64,000 bases of DNA, taken from positions 744,001-808,000 of the forward strand of contig NZ_JAIEZV010000001.1 in NCBI RefSeq assembly GCF_019599545.1. The letters are read 5' to 3'. Source of the DNA: Halobacillus sp. Nhm2S1 (GTDB lineage: Bacteria; Bacillota; Bacilli; Bacillales; Halobacillaceae). Below the pieces are notes generated by a model. It did no database searches. It was given only the letters and a program-made list of their open reading frames with translations, and had not been told where the DNA came from. The translations under genes were made by a program, and so were the position numbers. This document shows positions 8,415 to 17,080 of this stretch, piece after piece. Each line of letters begins with the position of its first letter. Position 1 is the stretch's first letter.

Positions 8415-9578
8415 TCAGCTTTTTAGCGATTGTTCTTGTTTCAATTGCACATAATGACTTTTGATTTTTGATACGATGGAGTCATCTTTCCATCCAGTGA
8501 AATGAGCGATGGCCGCTTCGACTCCTTGATTTTTTATATAATCTTGGAGCTGTACAGCTTCCTCATCTTCAGGGTTATCAAATAAAAGCGCGGCCGCAAT
8601 CGCAGTAGTCAAATTTTCAATCGGCAGGCCCAAATCGTAAAGGACTCTAGTTGGTTTGACTAACCGTTCCTCAGACCCGAGCTTCCGGATCGGAGCCCTT
8701 CCCACACGCAAAAGATCATCGCTGATGTTTTCATTTTTGAAACGATCGATGGTTTTTTCAATAAAAGCTTTCAGCCCATCTTCGTCCATATCATGGATAT
8801 GGGTGAAATAGCGGGCAGACTCATGAAGGGTTGCTCTTAAGAACTCCTCCAGCTTGGCGTCCTTTAATGCCCGTTGAATGGTTGGATAGCCTCTCAAATA
8901 ACCCATGTAGGCTGTAGCCGCGTGCCCCATGTTCACCATGTACAACTTGCGTTCAATGTGTGGTTTTAACGTGTCGACGTAGACAGCATTTTTCACTGGA
9001 GGAAGCTCCTTATTCACCATCTCAGTACGGTTGATGATCCATTCATAATAGGGTTCCACAAGGGCGATTTCCCCTTCCTTCCGTTTTTCAGATAGCGAAA
9101 GCCGGTCAATTGCGGAGTTCGGAAAACCAACGGAAGAGATCAGGTCATCCATTTGTTGTTCAGAAACTATTTTTTTCACTTCCTCTTTCAATTGTGAAGA
9201 AGCATTGATGGTATTTTCATTGGCGATCACGTCGATGAGAGGTTTGCTCTGTTGCGTTCTTAACAGAAGCCCTCTGGATAAGATCGGAGCAATTCTTGAA
9301 AGATTTTGTGCTCCTACAGATGTCGTGATGAAATCCGCTTCTAAAATAGCTTCGATGATTTCATTCTGAGCACTTGTATGCAAGGCTTTCACAGGAGAAA
9401 CCGTCTCCTGCGTGTGATTTTCATCTAGTAACTCGATCACATACTGTTTGTTCTGATTGATGTTTTCGACCAGCTGGTGGTCTGCATCCACAAAGCAGAC
9501 TTCATATCCCGTCTTGTTCAGGAGATATCCGATTAAGCCTCGCCCGATATTTCCCGCTCCAAAATGCAGCGCTTTCAT
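8415..9578 (-). CDS. mtlD: Mannitol-1-phosphate 5-dehydrogenase
   Basis: The 387-residue enzyme oxidises mannitol-1-phosphate to fructose-6-phosphate with NAD. The N-terminal dinucleotide motif FGAGNIGRGLIG (residues 6-17) is intact. So are the conserved central segments VGFPNSAIDRLS, NMGHAATAYMGY and VGRAPIRKLG of the mannitol dehydrogenase family. Length is that of the family. A clear AGGAGG precedes the ATG. It is the first of the three mtl genes; a stem-loop at 9758-9794 separates it from the upstream hxlB-like gene. Confidence 0.95.
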   Translation of the reverse strand: MKALHFGAGNIGRGLIGYLLNKTGYEVCFVDADHQLVENINQNKQYVIELLDENHTQETVSPVKALHTSAQNEIIEAILEADFITTSVGAQNLSRIAPILSRGLLLRTQQSKPLIDVIANENTINASSQLKEEVKKIVSEQQMDDLISSVGFPNSAIDRLSLSEKRKEGEIALVEPYYEWIINRTEMVNKELPPVKNAVYVDTLKPHIERKLYMVNMGHAATAYMGYLRGYPTIQRALKDAKLEEFLRATLHESARYFTHIHDMDEDGLKAFIEKTIDRFKNENISDDLLRVGRAPIRKLGSEERLVKPTRVLYDLGLPIENLTTAIAAALLFDNPEDEEAVQLQDYIKNQGVEAAIAHFTGWKDDSIVSKIKSHYVQLKQEQSLKS

Positions 9579-9757
9579 TTGTGGACCTCCTTTACGTCAG
9601 GCTTTCTCTATTGATCCATGCGTCAGTAAACCATAAAAATCAGTATAATAGGACAATGGAAAAGCGTCTATAGAGAAAAAAGAAAAATACCCTTTTCGTA
9701 TAATTTTACATATTTTCTCATTTACTTATTGATTTAGGAATCGCTTAAGGATTCCAT

Positions 9758-9794
9758 GGCCTGCCCCTCTAATTTTCCTTCAAAGGGGCTTGCC
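9758..9794 (-). terminator. Stem-loop between hxlB-like gene and mtlD
   Basis: GGC.AGCCCCTTTG pairs with an AGAGGGGCAGGCC arm. No T run follows, so this may be a weak terminator or an RNA-processing hairpin and not a full stop. Confidence 0.4.
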
Positions 9795-9809
9795 ATTTCT
9801 ATAGGTCTC

Positions 9810-10370
9810 CTATTCTAAGTTCGCGTGGTATTCCCAGAGCGATTGCAGTTCGATGTTTTCTTTTTTGACGATCATTAACGCGATGGTATCTCCTAATAGA
9901 AGAAGGCTTTGTTCAAATAGACTCTTCATCGGCTGGTTGGATTGCACTTCTTCTTCTGTTTCTGGATTGGAACTTATAGGGAGTCGAACGAACGCATCAG
10001 CGTATTGACTCATGGAACTATTCGGATTCGTCCCGATGTGGGCCACCGTTGCGTTCAGTTCTTTCGCTTTTTTTGCAATAATAAGAGGAAAGGCAGTTTC
10101 GCCACTGCCGGATCCAACGATCAGCAGGTCCTTCTCCGTCATGGCTGGTTCTGTGATCTGTCCTACCACGTAGGTCTGAACACCGAGGTGTGCTAACCTT
10201 TTGGCGATAGATTTCAATGATAATAGCACCCGTCCGACACCTACGAAGAATACTTTTTCTGCTTGATTGATCTGTTGGATCAAACGTTCAATCTCCTGGC
10301 TGTCCACGTTGTTCAATGTGGATGTAATTTCATTGGTAATGACTCCTGCTGCTTCTTTATAGTTAACCAT
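9810..10370 (-). CDS. 6-phospho-3-hexuloisomerase-like SIS protein
   Basis: The 186-residue single SIS-domain protein has the phosphosugar-binding loop GSGSGET and the flanking segments VFFVGVGRVLLSLK and AHIGTNPNSSM typical of HxlB/6-phospho-3-hexuloisomerases. These convert 3-hexulose-6-phosphate to fructose-6-phosphate. The ATG at 10370, with GAGGAGG upstream, overlaps the end of the preceding epimerase gene by 8 nt, so the two are translationally coupled. The partner here is an epimerase-like barrel, not a recognisable hexulose-phosphate synthase. Formaldehyde fixation is thus not indicated; conversion of a ketohexose phosphate to fructose-6-phosphate is more likely. Confidence 0.78.
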   Translation of the reverse strand: MVNYKEAAGVITNEITSTLNNVDSQEIERLIQQINQAEKVFFVGVGRVLLSLKSIAKRLAHLGVQTYVVGQITEPAMTEKDLLIVGSGSGETAFPLIIAKKAKELNATVAHIGTNPNSSMSQYADAFVRLPISSNPETEEEVQSNQPMKSLFEQSLLLLGDTIALMIVKKENIELQSLWEYHANLE

Positions 10371-11073
10371 TGATTCCAACCTCCTCATGCAATCCTTCTT
10401 GTATCAGTGATTCCATCAATTTTTTGTTGTCTTTCAAAGAATTGCTCTTTTCAAACAAACTCGTGCTTCCGGCCACCAGGATGTCCGCTCCGGCTCTGAC
10501 CAGTGTAGGAATCGTATTCAAGGATACGCGGCCGTCCACTTCAATCTTCGTATCTAAATCTTTGGAGCGGATCAGCTTAGCCAGATCCTCTACTTTTTTC
10601 GTAGCATAGGAAACTTGCTTTTCACCTTTATCTGTCGCAAATCCAGGGTTGATCAACATCAAAAGGACCGTGTCTACTTGCGGCAACACATAATCCAGGA
10701 CCGATAATGGTGTAGCTGGGTTTAATGCGATTCCCACTTTGGTGTCATGCTTTTTAATTAAGTTGATGTAGCGGTCAAGGTGGAAGCTCGTCTCCACATG
10801 GAAGGTGATTTGTTCGACGCCGATCCGCAGCATCTCCTGTATAAAGAATTCATTGGTGTTGGCCATTATATGAACATCGAATTTCATATCCGTAATTTTC
10901 CTTAATTGTTCAATCGTATTGATTCCTAAAGGCATGCTTGGACTGAAGGTTCCGTCGATAATATCAATGTGTAACGTATCTAATCCTGCTTCTTCAATCT
11001 CTCTGACACTTTTCTCAAGATTGCAGAGATCCGCACACATGATGGACGGTGCAATCGTTATATTTCTTTGCAT
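10363..11073 (-). CDS. Ribulose-phosphate/allulose-6-phosphate 3-epimerase family protein
   Basis: The 236-residue TIM barrel has family motifs APSIMCADLCNLE, LHIDIIDGTFSPSMPLG, the metal-site KFDVHIMA and VDGRVSLNTIPTLVRAGADILVAGSTSLF. It is closer in pattern to D-allulose-6-phosphate 3-epimerase (AlsE) than to the housekeeping Rpe, as judged by the FSPSMPLG loop and the extra spacing; this is a motif-level guess. The ATG at 11073 follows AGGAGG at ideal distance. It heads a gene series (epimerase, SIS isomerase, then mtlD-F-A) and is divergent from a DeoR regulator. With the isomerase it could feed a rare ketohexose phosphate into fructose-6-phosphate. Confidence 0.78.
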   Translation of the reverse strand: MQRNITIAPSIMCADLCNLEKSVREIEEAGLDTLHIDIIDGTFSPSMPLGINTIEQLRKITDMKFDVHIMANTNEFFIQEMLRIGVEQITFHVETSFHLDRYINLIKKHDTKVGIALNPATPLSVLDYVLPQVDTVLLMLINPGFATDKGEKQVSYATKKVEDLAKLIRSKDLDTKIEVDGRVSLNTIPTLVRAGADILVAGSTSLFEKSNSLKDNKKLMESLIQEGLHEEVGING

Positions 11074-11140
11074 GTTTGTGCCTCCTTGTTTGTGTTTATG
11101 CGCCTTTGTCAAAATATTAAGGCATAAACAAGAAATTGTA

Positions 11141-11184
11141 AAGCGTTTTCTTGCATGTTTTTGCTTTTATTTGCACATTAATGC
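11141..11184. promoter_or_regulatory. Phased TTGC direct repeats (probable DeoR operator)
   Basis: TTGC occurs at exactly 11151, 11161 and 11171, with ATGC at 11181 and a degenerate AAGC at 11141, so one unit per 10 bp (one helical turn). This lies between the divergent epimerase and DeoR-regulator genes. Direct repeats with helical phasing are characteristic of DeoR-family operators. A partial cre-like core (AAAGCG) overlaps it. Confidence 0.6.
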
Positions 11185-11253
11185 TGTTTTGAGATTTGTG
11201 AAAGCGAAGATCCGTGATATACTGGAAGAAATCATAGAAGGAGTCTTTCGTGT

Positions 11254-12006
11254 ATGCTTAAACAAGAACGCCAGCAAACCATTATCGATATTGTAAATGA
11301 AGAGCACAAAGTCATTGCCAGCGACTTGAGCAGACGGCTGTCTGTGTCAGAAGATACCATTAGAAGAGACTTGAAAGAATTAGACAGCCAGGGCGTGATC
11401 AAAAGAGTTCATAGCGGGGCATTAAGAAAAGGACCGCCCGTTCAGGACTTTTCTACAAGACAGGAGATTTTCAATGAAACGAAATCGAACCTGGCGAACA
11501 AAGCCCTACATTATATAGAAGACGACATGGTCCTGTTGATCGATGGCGGGACAACGAACTTACAATTGGTCCACCAGCTCCCTTTGTCTTTAAAAGGGAC
11601 CGTGATTACCAACAGCCCACCGATTGCTATGGCCCTATCCAATCACACCGATGTCGAGGTCATTATGATCGGAGGAACCTTATTTAAACAGTCGATGGTG
11701 AATTTAGGCATCGACACCTATGAAGCATTGAATACGATGAGAGCCGATCTATATATCATGGGCATTTACAACATAGATCCTGAAATCGGAATCAGTATCC
11801 CCCGTTCATCTGAAGCATTGATCAAACGGAAAATGGCGTCTATTTCCACGGAAGTGTTAGCCATGGTGACGAATGATAAGCTGGATACCGTTTCCAACCA
11901 TATCGTCTGTCCAACCGACCATTTGACGTACTTAATTACAGAAAATGTGCATGCGGATATTAAACGTTTGTATGAAAAACAGGGCATTACGATTATTGAT
12001 CAGTAA
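11254..12006 (+). CDS. DeoR family transcriptional regulator
   Basis: The 250-residue protein has an N-terminal DeoR helix-turn-helix (ERQQTIIDIVNE, VSEDTIRRDLKELDSQGVIKRVHSGAL) and a DeoR sensor domain with DGGTTNLQLV and IGGTLF, which bind phosphosugars in this family. AGGAG precedes the ATG. It is divergent from the epimerase/isomerase/mtl gene series and probably represses it, responding to a ketose phosphate. The B. subtilis mtl operon is instead activated by the PTS-controlled MtlR, which is not seen here. It ends at a strong bidirectional terminator. Confidence 0.9.
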   Translation: MLKQERQQTIIDIVNEEHKVIASDLSRRLSVSEDTIRRDLKELDSQGVIKRVHSGALRKGPPVQDFSTRQEIFNETKSNLANKALHYIEDDMVLLIDGGTTNLQLVHQLPLSLKGTVITNSPPIAMALSNHTDVEVIMIGGTLFKQSMVNLGIDTYEALNTMRADLYIMGIYNIDPEIGISIPRSSEALIKRKMASISTEVLAMVTNDKLDTVSNHIVCPTDHLTYLITENVHADIKRLYEKQGITIIDQ

Positions 12007-12042
12007 TAAGCTAAAGATATGAGGTATACAAGAAAGAAACAC

Positions 12043-12073
12043 AAAAAAGCCAGCCGAACCGGCTGGCTTTTTT
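12043..12073. terminator. Bidirectional terminator
   Basis: AAAAAAGCCAGCC and GGCTGGCTTTTTT form a perfect stem with a 4-nt loop. It serves both the DeoR gene and the convergent MaoC-like gene. Confidence 0.9.
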
Positions 12074-12130
12074 CATCGATCTCTTTACATCCTTCCTTCA
12101 TTCAACAGACCTTCCATTCATTATAAAAAA

Positions 12131-12502
12131 TTAATCCCGGATGATTCCGTGACTCGAACCGATCAACACTTCTTTCCCTTTTTGATTACGATACACAGAC
12201 TTCATCTCCACTTTCTTGTGTCCTTCCGCCTGAACAACCTTATCCAACGTCACTTCACAAGTAATCGTATCCCCAGTAAAGACCGGCCTGACAAACTCAC
12301 TGACCATATCCCTTGCGATATAGTGTAAATCCCCACCGATCTTCGTTCCGATGGTCGCCGTTAGTAAACCTTGAACCATCAGCCTTCCCTCGTCATCCGG
12401 CTCCATATGATGTCTCCCTTGATCTCCGGAAATCCGGCCGAACTCCAATACTTCCTCATTCGTAAACGTCCGCTTCCACGTGTACACATCGCCTGTTTTC
12501 AT
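12131..12502 (-). CDS. MaoC-like hotdog-fold hydratase/thioesterase
   Basis: The 123-residue protein begins with a MaoC-type segment (FTNEEVLEFGRISGDQGRHH) containing the Asp/His pair typical of (R)-specific enoyl-CoA hydratases. It continues with SEFVRPVFTGDTITCEVTL, the strand-turn of hotdog dehydratases. A well-placed AAAGGAGAG precedes the start. It could hydrate short enoyl-CoA or act on an acyl-thioester; the sequence does not decide. It is followed by a bidirectional terminator and preceded by a GNAT gene on the same strand. Confidence 0.72.
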   Translation of the reverse strand: MKTGDVYTWKRTFTNEEVLEFGRISGDQGRHHMEPDDEGRLMVQGLLTATIGTKIGGDLHYIARDMVSEFVRPVFTGDTITCEVTLDKVVQAEGHKKVEMKSVYRNQKGKEVLIGSSHGIIRD

Positions 12503-12552
12503 CGGCCTCTCTCCTTTACATGATTGATGAATCCAATTTTCATCGTGAAATC

Positions 12553-13029
12553 TTATATCCCTAAGTTTTTTTCAAAATGGTAGCGCTGGCCATCATCTGA
12601 AAGAAGGTAATAACCATTCGATGTATATAGCCGTACAGCACTTTCCCAAGTATTGTGTGTCTCTAATACAAGTCGTTCATACTGGCTTGATCGTGCCGCA
12701 TCCTCAAGCTTCGCAAGCATCCTTTGACCAATACCCTTCCTTCTGAATGTCCTCTTCACAGACATCCGCTCAATTCTTCCCACCCGATGATTCTCTTTCG
12801 TCACGGCACCTGTCGCAACCATCTCATCATTCTCAAAAGCAACATAGAATACATGACCATCCTTACCATAGGTGCCCATCATATCTTTCAAGTCGGGGTT
12901 CAGCGAATGATCAATAAACCCAAATCGCTCGAAAAACCCGGCCAATATGAGGTTTCTGGCATCGTCCTCCACGGCTTTATGTAAAGGCAGGATGTCCAAT
13001 GTGAAAACCTGCTCGTTTCCCTTTCCCAA
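12553..13029 (-). CDS. GNAT family N-acetyltransferase
   Basis: This 158-residue protein has the acetyl-CoA binding loop RTFRRKGIGQRML (Q/RxxGxG/A pattern) and the beta-bulge region RIERMSVKR before it, with a C-terminal LYTSNGY segment. The start is a TTG at 13029, with GGAGGAGAGG 7 nt upstream. Substrate unknown. It lies between a kinase-like gene and a MaoC-like gene on the same strand, with short spacers, so the three may be co-transcribed. Confidence 0.85.
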   Translation of the reverse strand: MGKGNEQVFTLDILPLHKAVEDDARNLILAGFFERFGFIDHSLNPDLKDMMGTYGKDGHVFYVAFENDEMVATGAVTKENHRVGRIERMSVKRTFRRKGIGQRMLAKLEDAARSSQYERLVLETHNTWESAVRLYTSNGYYLLSDDGQRYHFEKNLGI

Positions 13030-13064
13030 AGCCCTCTCCTCCTTTTCCCAAGCTCCCTTTCGTA

Positions 13065-14150
13065 TTAAAAATTCTCTAACTCGATCAGATAGAGTCGCAG
13101 ACGCTTTTCAATTTGGTCTTTGGTTCCAAACCGGATGATCTGTTCCTTTGTCAACGTTTCTTCCTGAAGCAATTCAAGGTGAGTATGAGCCATCGTTACA
13201 AGTTTCAAGAACACTTCAATATGTAAATCCGTCTGCTTCTGCTTTGAACCTTGTGTATAGCCATCCACAAACCCGTCTACATGAGCCCTCAATAGAGGGA
13301 CGTGGTGATGATAATTTCCTTTTGCATATCTCCTTGTATCGTAGACCGTTGGGAAAAAGGTGTGATAGTTGAACACATGGTTAGCGGCAAGTGACGTCCC
13401 TGTATAAAGGATTGGAAAAGGGTCGATCATTTTCACGCCGCTTCTTGTAAAAATTAAATTTTCAGGTGATGTGTCCTGATTGGTCAGGATCCGCTTTTCC
13501 CTGCCAATGGACCGGTTGGGGATCAATTCCTTTCCGGTGGCAGTCACTTTTTCTTTATTGAATGCATAGGAACTTGAAAGAAGGGCATCCAGTTCTCCTT
13601 GATATTCTCCTCTCTCTTCGACGATACACGCGCTCAGATCCATGTCGAGACCGCCTTTCAGTTCTCCGTTTCCTCCGACTTCCAAATATCCGATGCCTTC
13701 AAAAGGAGGATCGATATCTTCAAGGGCGCGGAAGAACTCACCGATCTCGCTCCCGTATTGCTTGGATTGTTGTAACGTCTGTCTTTCCAGTCCTTCAGTT
13801 GTACCCAAATAAGATTCAACCGTATAGCTAAGATCTTCACTGATAAAATAACGGAAGTATTCAGGACATATGCCTTTCTCCGCCTGGTTTGCTATCTTGT
13901 AAAAAGCTTCTGTAGACCCGTATTCTGCCGTCAATTGATCCCGGTTGAAATCGACGGCTTGATCATACGCAAACTTCTTAGGAATGCGGAGGACAAGCTG
14001 ATCACCCTCGACCAGGTAAGCATAGTGCCAGGCCCCCTCCCCCAAGCGTTTGATATCCGATTCTCCAACTAATCGGTGTACCCCTTCGTTTTCCAGGGCT
14101 CGATTGATTTGTTCGAATTCGGTGACGGATTGTTTCGTTAAAAAATCCAT
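13065..14150 (-). CDS. Aminoglycoside phosphotransferase-like kinase
   Basis: The 361-residue protein has a protein-kinase-like fold: an N-lobe with GEGAWHYAYLV and the putative ATP lysine in LVLRIPKKFAYD. The catalytic-loop analogue is NQDTSPENLIF, where Asp and Asn match the Brenner motif DxxxxN with Asn-Gln in place of His-x. The metal-binding segment IDPFPI follows. The family phosphorylates antibiotics, choline, sugars or homoserine; substrate not predictable. It begins after AAGGAGAGG. Confidence concerns the fold only. Confidence 0.65.
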   Translation of the reverse strand: MDFLTKQSVTEFEQINRALENEGVHRLVGESDIKRLGEGAWHYAYLVEGDQLVLRIPKKFAYDQAVDFNRDQLTAEYGSTEAFYKIANQAEKGICPEYFRYFISEDLSYTVESYLGTTEGLERQTLQQSKQYGSEIGEFFRALEDIDPPFEGIGYLEVGGNGELKGGLDMDLSACIVEERGEYQGELDALLSSSYAFNKEKVTATGKELIPNRSIGREKRILTNQDTSPENLIFTRSGVKMIDPFPILYTGTSLAANHVFNYHTFFPTVYDTRRYAKGNYHHHVPLLRAHVDGFVDGYTQGSKQKQTDLHIEVFLKLVTMAHTHLELLQEETLTKEQIIRFGTKDQIEKRLRLYLIELENF

Positions 14151-14291
14151 GTTTTCCTCTCCTTTTTCATCCTGACGCGTTCTTCCTTATATAGCGTGGC
14201 GTCATTTGGTTAACGGTTACAAGAAAACATGTACTTCCAGAACAGTTAATCCTTCAATATTTTAACATATAATTCCTAATTATCTGAATAA

Positions 14292-14319
14292 AAGAGAGCC
14301 CTTCCACAGAAGCGCTCTA
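14292..14319 (-). terminator. Orphan hairpin terminator in a gap
   Basis: AGAGC.CTTC pairs with GAAG.GCTCT, and the minus strand continues with CTTTTATT. No minus-strand gene is recognisable between it and the plus-strand zinc-ribbon gene at 14525. It could end an unrecognised small RNA or the remnant of a lost gene. The 14150-14525 gap shows nothing else I can name. Confidence 0.5.
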
Positions 14320-14524
14320 TCCCCAGAATACTTCCACCTTGTTCAATAAGGACGATAAGCTTCCCTTGCAGAAAGACCCTCGTGGCTTTCCTTATGAAGT
14401 AGGCCTGTCCAAGCTCAAGAACGCGCGGGACTTCTCATTTTGACTCATTCAGTTATAGACGTTATACTAGAAAAACTCTTGAGGCTTCGGTACTCATTTA
14501 AAATCAGTGATCAGGAGTGAGCAT

Positions 14525-14704
14525 ATGTCAAAAATCGATGTAGGGCAGTCCATTATGGAAAGATGCACAAGCTGCTACCATAATGTCCTAAAGGTAATCA
14601 AAGTCGTTCCGAAAGAATTTGAAGATAAAACGGCTTATGTTGTCTGGACCCAGTGTCCGGAATGTGGAAACAATGATCATCAACTGACTCAAAAAGACGC
14701 ATAG
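14525..14704 (+). CDS. Small zinc-ribbon protein
   Basis: This 59-residue protein has two CxxC knuckles (CTSC near residue 14 and CPEC near residue 46), so it probably binds one zinc. The start at 14525 has CAGGAGTGA upstream; an alternative ATG 18 nt earlier has no ribosome site. It is a single gene with its own terminator. Function unknown. Confidence 0.7.
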   Translation: MSKIDVGQSIMERCTSCYHNVLKVIKVVPKEFEDKTAYVVWTQCPECGNNDHQLTQKDA

Positions 14705-14754
14705 AGAACAGGCGATCTTTTCCAGGATCCTGCCATAAATATCGAGCCAACCGT

Positions 14755-14790
14755 AAAAGGACTTCCTTAATCAGGAAGTCCTTTTACTTT
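14755..14790 (+). terminator. Terminator after the zinc-ribbon gene
   Basis: AAAAGGACTTCCT and AGGAAGTCCTTTT form a strong stem, followed by ACTTTTA. Confidence 0.8.
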
Positions 14791-14925
14791 TATCCATTTA
14801 GAAAGCGGTACCACAAGAATATTTTCTAACAATATTGAAAAGTCTATTGTTCCCTCCAGCAATTCTTGTTAGGATTATCTTTATTCCTTTAAAGCAAACC
14901 AATACATCAAGAAAGGAACGAACCT

Positions 14926-16308
14926 ATGAAACAGAAAACCTCTTTCTCTACGTATGCCGTCATCGGGACGATGCTTTTCGGCCTCTTCTTCGGTGCCGGC
15001 AATTTGATTTTCCCTATCCAACTGGGGCAAATGGCAGGAACTTCCTTCTGGCCGGCGTTGATTGGATTTCTCGTAACAGCAATCGCCCTGCCTTTGATGG
15101 GCATCCTTGCCATTGTATTGTCCGGGAGTCAAGGGTTGAATGACCTGGCCGGCCGGATCCATCCGTTATTCGGAATCTCTTTCGCTATCATTCTCTATTT
15201 AACGATCGGTCCTTTTTTCGCGATCCCGCGAACAGCAACCGTTCCTTTTGTCGTTGGATTTGAACCCTTCATCCAACCAGGCCAGACGCAACTTTGGCTT
15301 GCGGTGTTCAGCTTTGCATTTTTCGCACTCGTCTATTATTTTTCTCTGAACTCAGCCAAAGTCATGGATATCATCGGAAAATACTTAACACCGACATTCT
15401 TATTATTTTTATCCGTACTCATCATTACCACGATCGTCAAACCTATGGGCGATTTCGGTGCCCCGACCGGCGATTATGCATCCGTACCTTTCATGACCGG
15501 GTTTACGGAAGGGTATAACACGATGGATGCTCTCGGCGGTCTGGCGCTCGGGATTGTGGTCATAACAGCGATTCGTCACATGGGCATTACCGACACGAAG
15601 GCGATTGCCCAAACGACATGGAAATCAGGGCTGTTCGCCATGGTACTCATGATGCTCATTTACGGGCTCATCGCCTACATGGGCGCTTCCAGCGTATCTG
15701 TCGTCGGGAATCTTGAAAATGGCGGCCTCACGTTTGCCGCAGTTGCTGAACATTATTTCGGTCCTTACGGAGCGATTCTACTAGCCATCATCATTGTCCT
15801 TGCCTGTTTGAAAACAAGTATCGGACTGATTATCGCCTGTAGTGAATTTTTCCATACGGTCTATCCGAAAATCAGCTACAAAACATTCGTGCTGCTTCTT
15901 TCCTTGTTGTCATTCATGATCGCGAACTTCGGTCTGACAAACATTATCCAGTACGCCATCCCTGTGCTGATGTTCTTATACCCGATGGCGATCGTCCTGA
16001 TTCTGCTCGGCCTCAGCTCCAGACTGTTCCATCATAAACGTACGGTCTATGCCGGAGCGATGATGCTGACCGTTTTCGTCAGTACCATTGATGGCTATAA
16101 CGCACTACTGGGAACGATCCCAGCCGCAGCTAATCCTCTGATGGAAACTATGAGCAGCTTTTACAGCGCCCACCTTCCTTTATACGGAATCGGACTAGGG
16201 TGGATCCTCCCCGCGCTGACAGGGGCGGTCATCGGTTATGTATGGAAAGAAGGAAACAAATCGAATACTTCCGTTCTTACTCAACAAGAGGAACGTTTAT
16301 CCCATTAA
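14926..16308 (+). CDS. brnQ: Branched-chain amino acid transporter BrnQ
   Basis: The 460-residue, about 12-TM protein belongs to the LIVCS family of cation-coupled leucine/isoleucine/valine importers. Diagnostic segments are FGLFFGAGNLIFPIQLG at the first membrane helix and GPFFAIPRTATVPFVVGFEPF. It acts in the cytoplasmic membrane. The start has AAAGGAACG upstream. The roughly 140-bp leader is too short for a T-box and shows none. It is a single gene with a terminator directly behind. Confidence 0.93.
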   Translation: MKQKTSFSTYAVIGTMLFGLFFGAGNLIFPIQLGQMAGTSFWPALIGFLVTAIALPLMGILAIVLSGSQGLNDLAGRIHPLFGISFAIILYLTIGPFFAIPRTATVPFVVGFEPFIQPGQTQLWLAVFSFAFFALVYYFSLNSAKVMDIIGKYLTPTFLLFLSVLIITTIVKPMGDFGAPTGDYASVPFMTGFTEGYNTMDALGGLALGIVVITAIRHMGITDTKAIAQTTWKSGLFAMVLMMLIYGLIAYMGASSVSVVGNLENGGLTFAAVAEHYFGPYGAILLAIIIVLACLKTSIGLIIACSEFFHTVYPKISYKTFVLLLSLLSFMIANFGLTNIIQYAIPVLMFLYPMAIVLILLGLSSRLFHHKRTVYAGAMMLTVFVSTIDGYNALLGTIPAAANPLMETMSSFYSAHLPLYGIGLGWILPALTGAVIGYVWKEGNKSNTSVLTQQEERLSH

Positions 16309-16312
16309 TAAG

Positions 16313-16348
16313 AAAAGACCAACCCCCACGGGTTTGGTCTTTTTTTCA
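16313..16348. terminator. Terminator between brnQ and the convergent YdeI-like gene
   Basis: AAAAGACCAACCC and GGGTTTGGTCTTTTTTT form the hairpin directly after brnQ. The convergent gene stops two bases beyond. Confidence 0.85.
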
Positions 16349-16349
16349 C

Positions 16350-17006
16350 CTACTTTTTCTTGCGACGGTACAAATCCAGTGATTTATATCCCTTCGATAA
16401 AACCTCGATCATCTGATTTGTTCGTTTGTCTCGGGTCGACTGCTGTTTTGCTGAAAAAATCTGCCGTGCCCAATCCCGTTTATACCCCGGTGTCAAGCTT
16501 CTATAAAATTCCTGTTCGGCCGGATGATCCTCTAATAACTGATCAACTTCCTCTACTTTGTCTTCATAGTCTGCCACACACTGACTGGCCGGAGTGGTTT
16601 TCTGCGCTTTTTTCTTCTCCCGCTTCATACCGATCACTGTGAATACTTCATCCATACTGACCATACGTGAAAACTTGATGTCGCTATCTTCAATATACTT
16701 ATCTTCTCCGATCCTTAATGCCGGAAACATGTCATCCCTGTGTATGTACGTATCATAACGTGTATTTCCTTTTTTAGGATAGGCAAAGAAAATATACCCT
16801 TGTTCCGTTAACACTTCCTTACGTTGTAAAAACGTTTGTAAGTTTGTTTTCATATCCTCCAGGTTCTTTACAAAAATGAAAACCGCATCGTGGTGCTCGG
16901 ATAGAGTTGACGATTCCTCATCAAATAAATCATAGTCTTCCGGCTGGTGAAGCACTGCTAGATTCTTATATTTACTTAACTTTAACTTGTCCTTGATCGT
17001 TGCCAT
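16350..17006 (-). CDS. YdeI/OmpD-associated family protein
   Basis: The 218-residue protein has a C-terminal YdeI/OmpD-associated segment (FYRSLTPGYKRDWARQIFSA followed by TRDKRTNQMIEVLSKG) and a longer N-terminal part with FVKNLEDMK and FFAYPKKGN. The latter resembles the DUF3052-type methyltransferase-associated domain. The ATG at 17006 has AGGAGG 8 nt upstream. Members have been linked with stress or bacteriocin tolerance; no direct function is evident. Single gene. Confidence 0.7.
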   Translation of the reverse strand: MATIKDKLKLSKYKNLAVLHQPEDYDLFDEESSTLSEHHDAVFIFVKNLEDMKTNLQTFLQRKEVLTEQGYIFFAYPKKGNTRYDTYIHRDDMFPALRIGEDKYIEDSDIKFSRMVSMDEVFTVIGMKREKKKAQKTTPASQCVADYEDKVEEVDQLLEDHPAEQEFYRSLTPGYKRDWARQIFSAKQQSTRDKRTNQMIEVLSKGYKSLDLYRRKKK

Positions 17007-17080
17007 GATCAACTCCTCCTCTTAAGGTCAATCCTAAGTATGATACTAAAATAATATAGCAGAATTGCTTTGGTCGATCG

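Noticed and set aside
9579-9757. Strong promoter in front of mtlD
   Set aside because: A possible TAGACG-17-TATACT pair exists on the minus strand, but the -35 is weak and I cannot tell it from chance; left unannotated.
14790-14925. T-box riboswitch upstream of brnQ
   Set aside because: The leader is too short, and neither the T-box sequence nor an anti-terminator pair is found.
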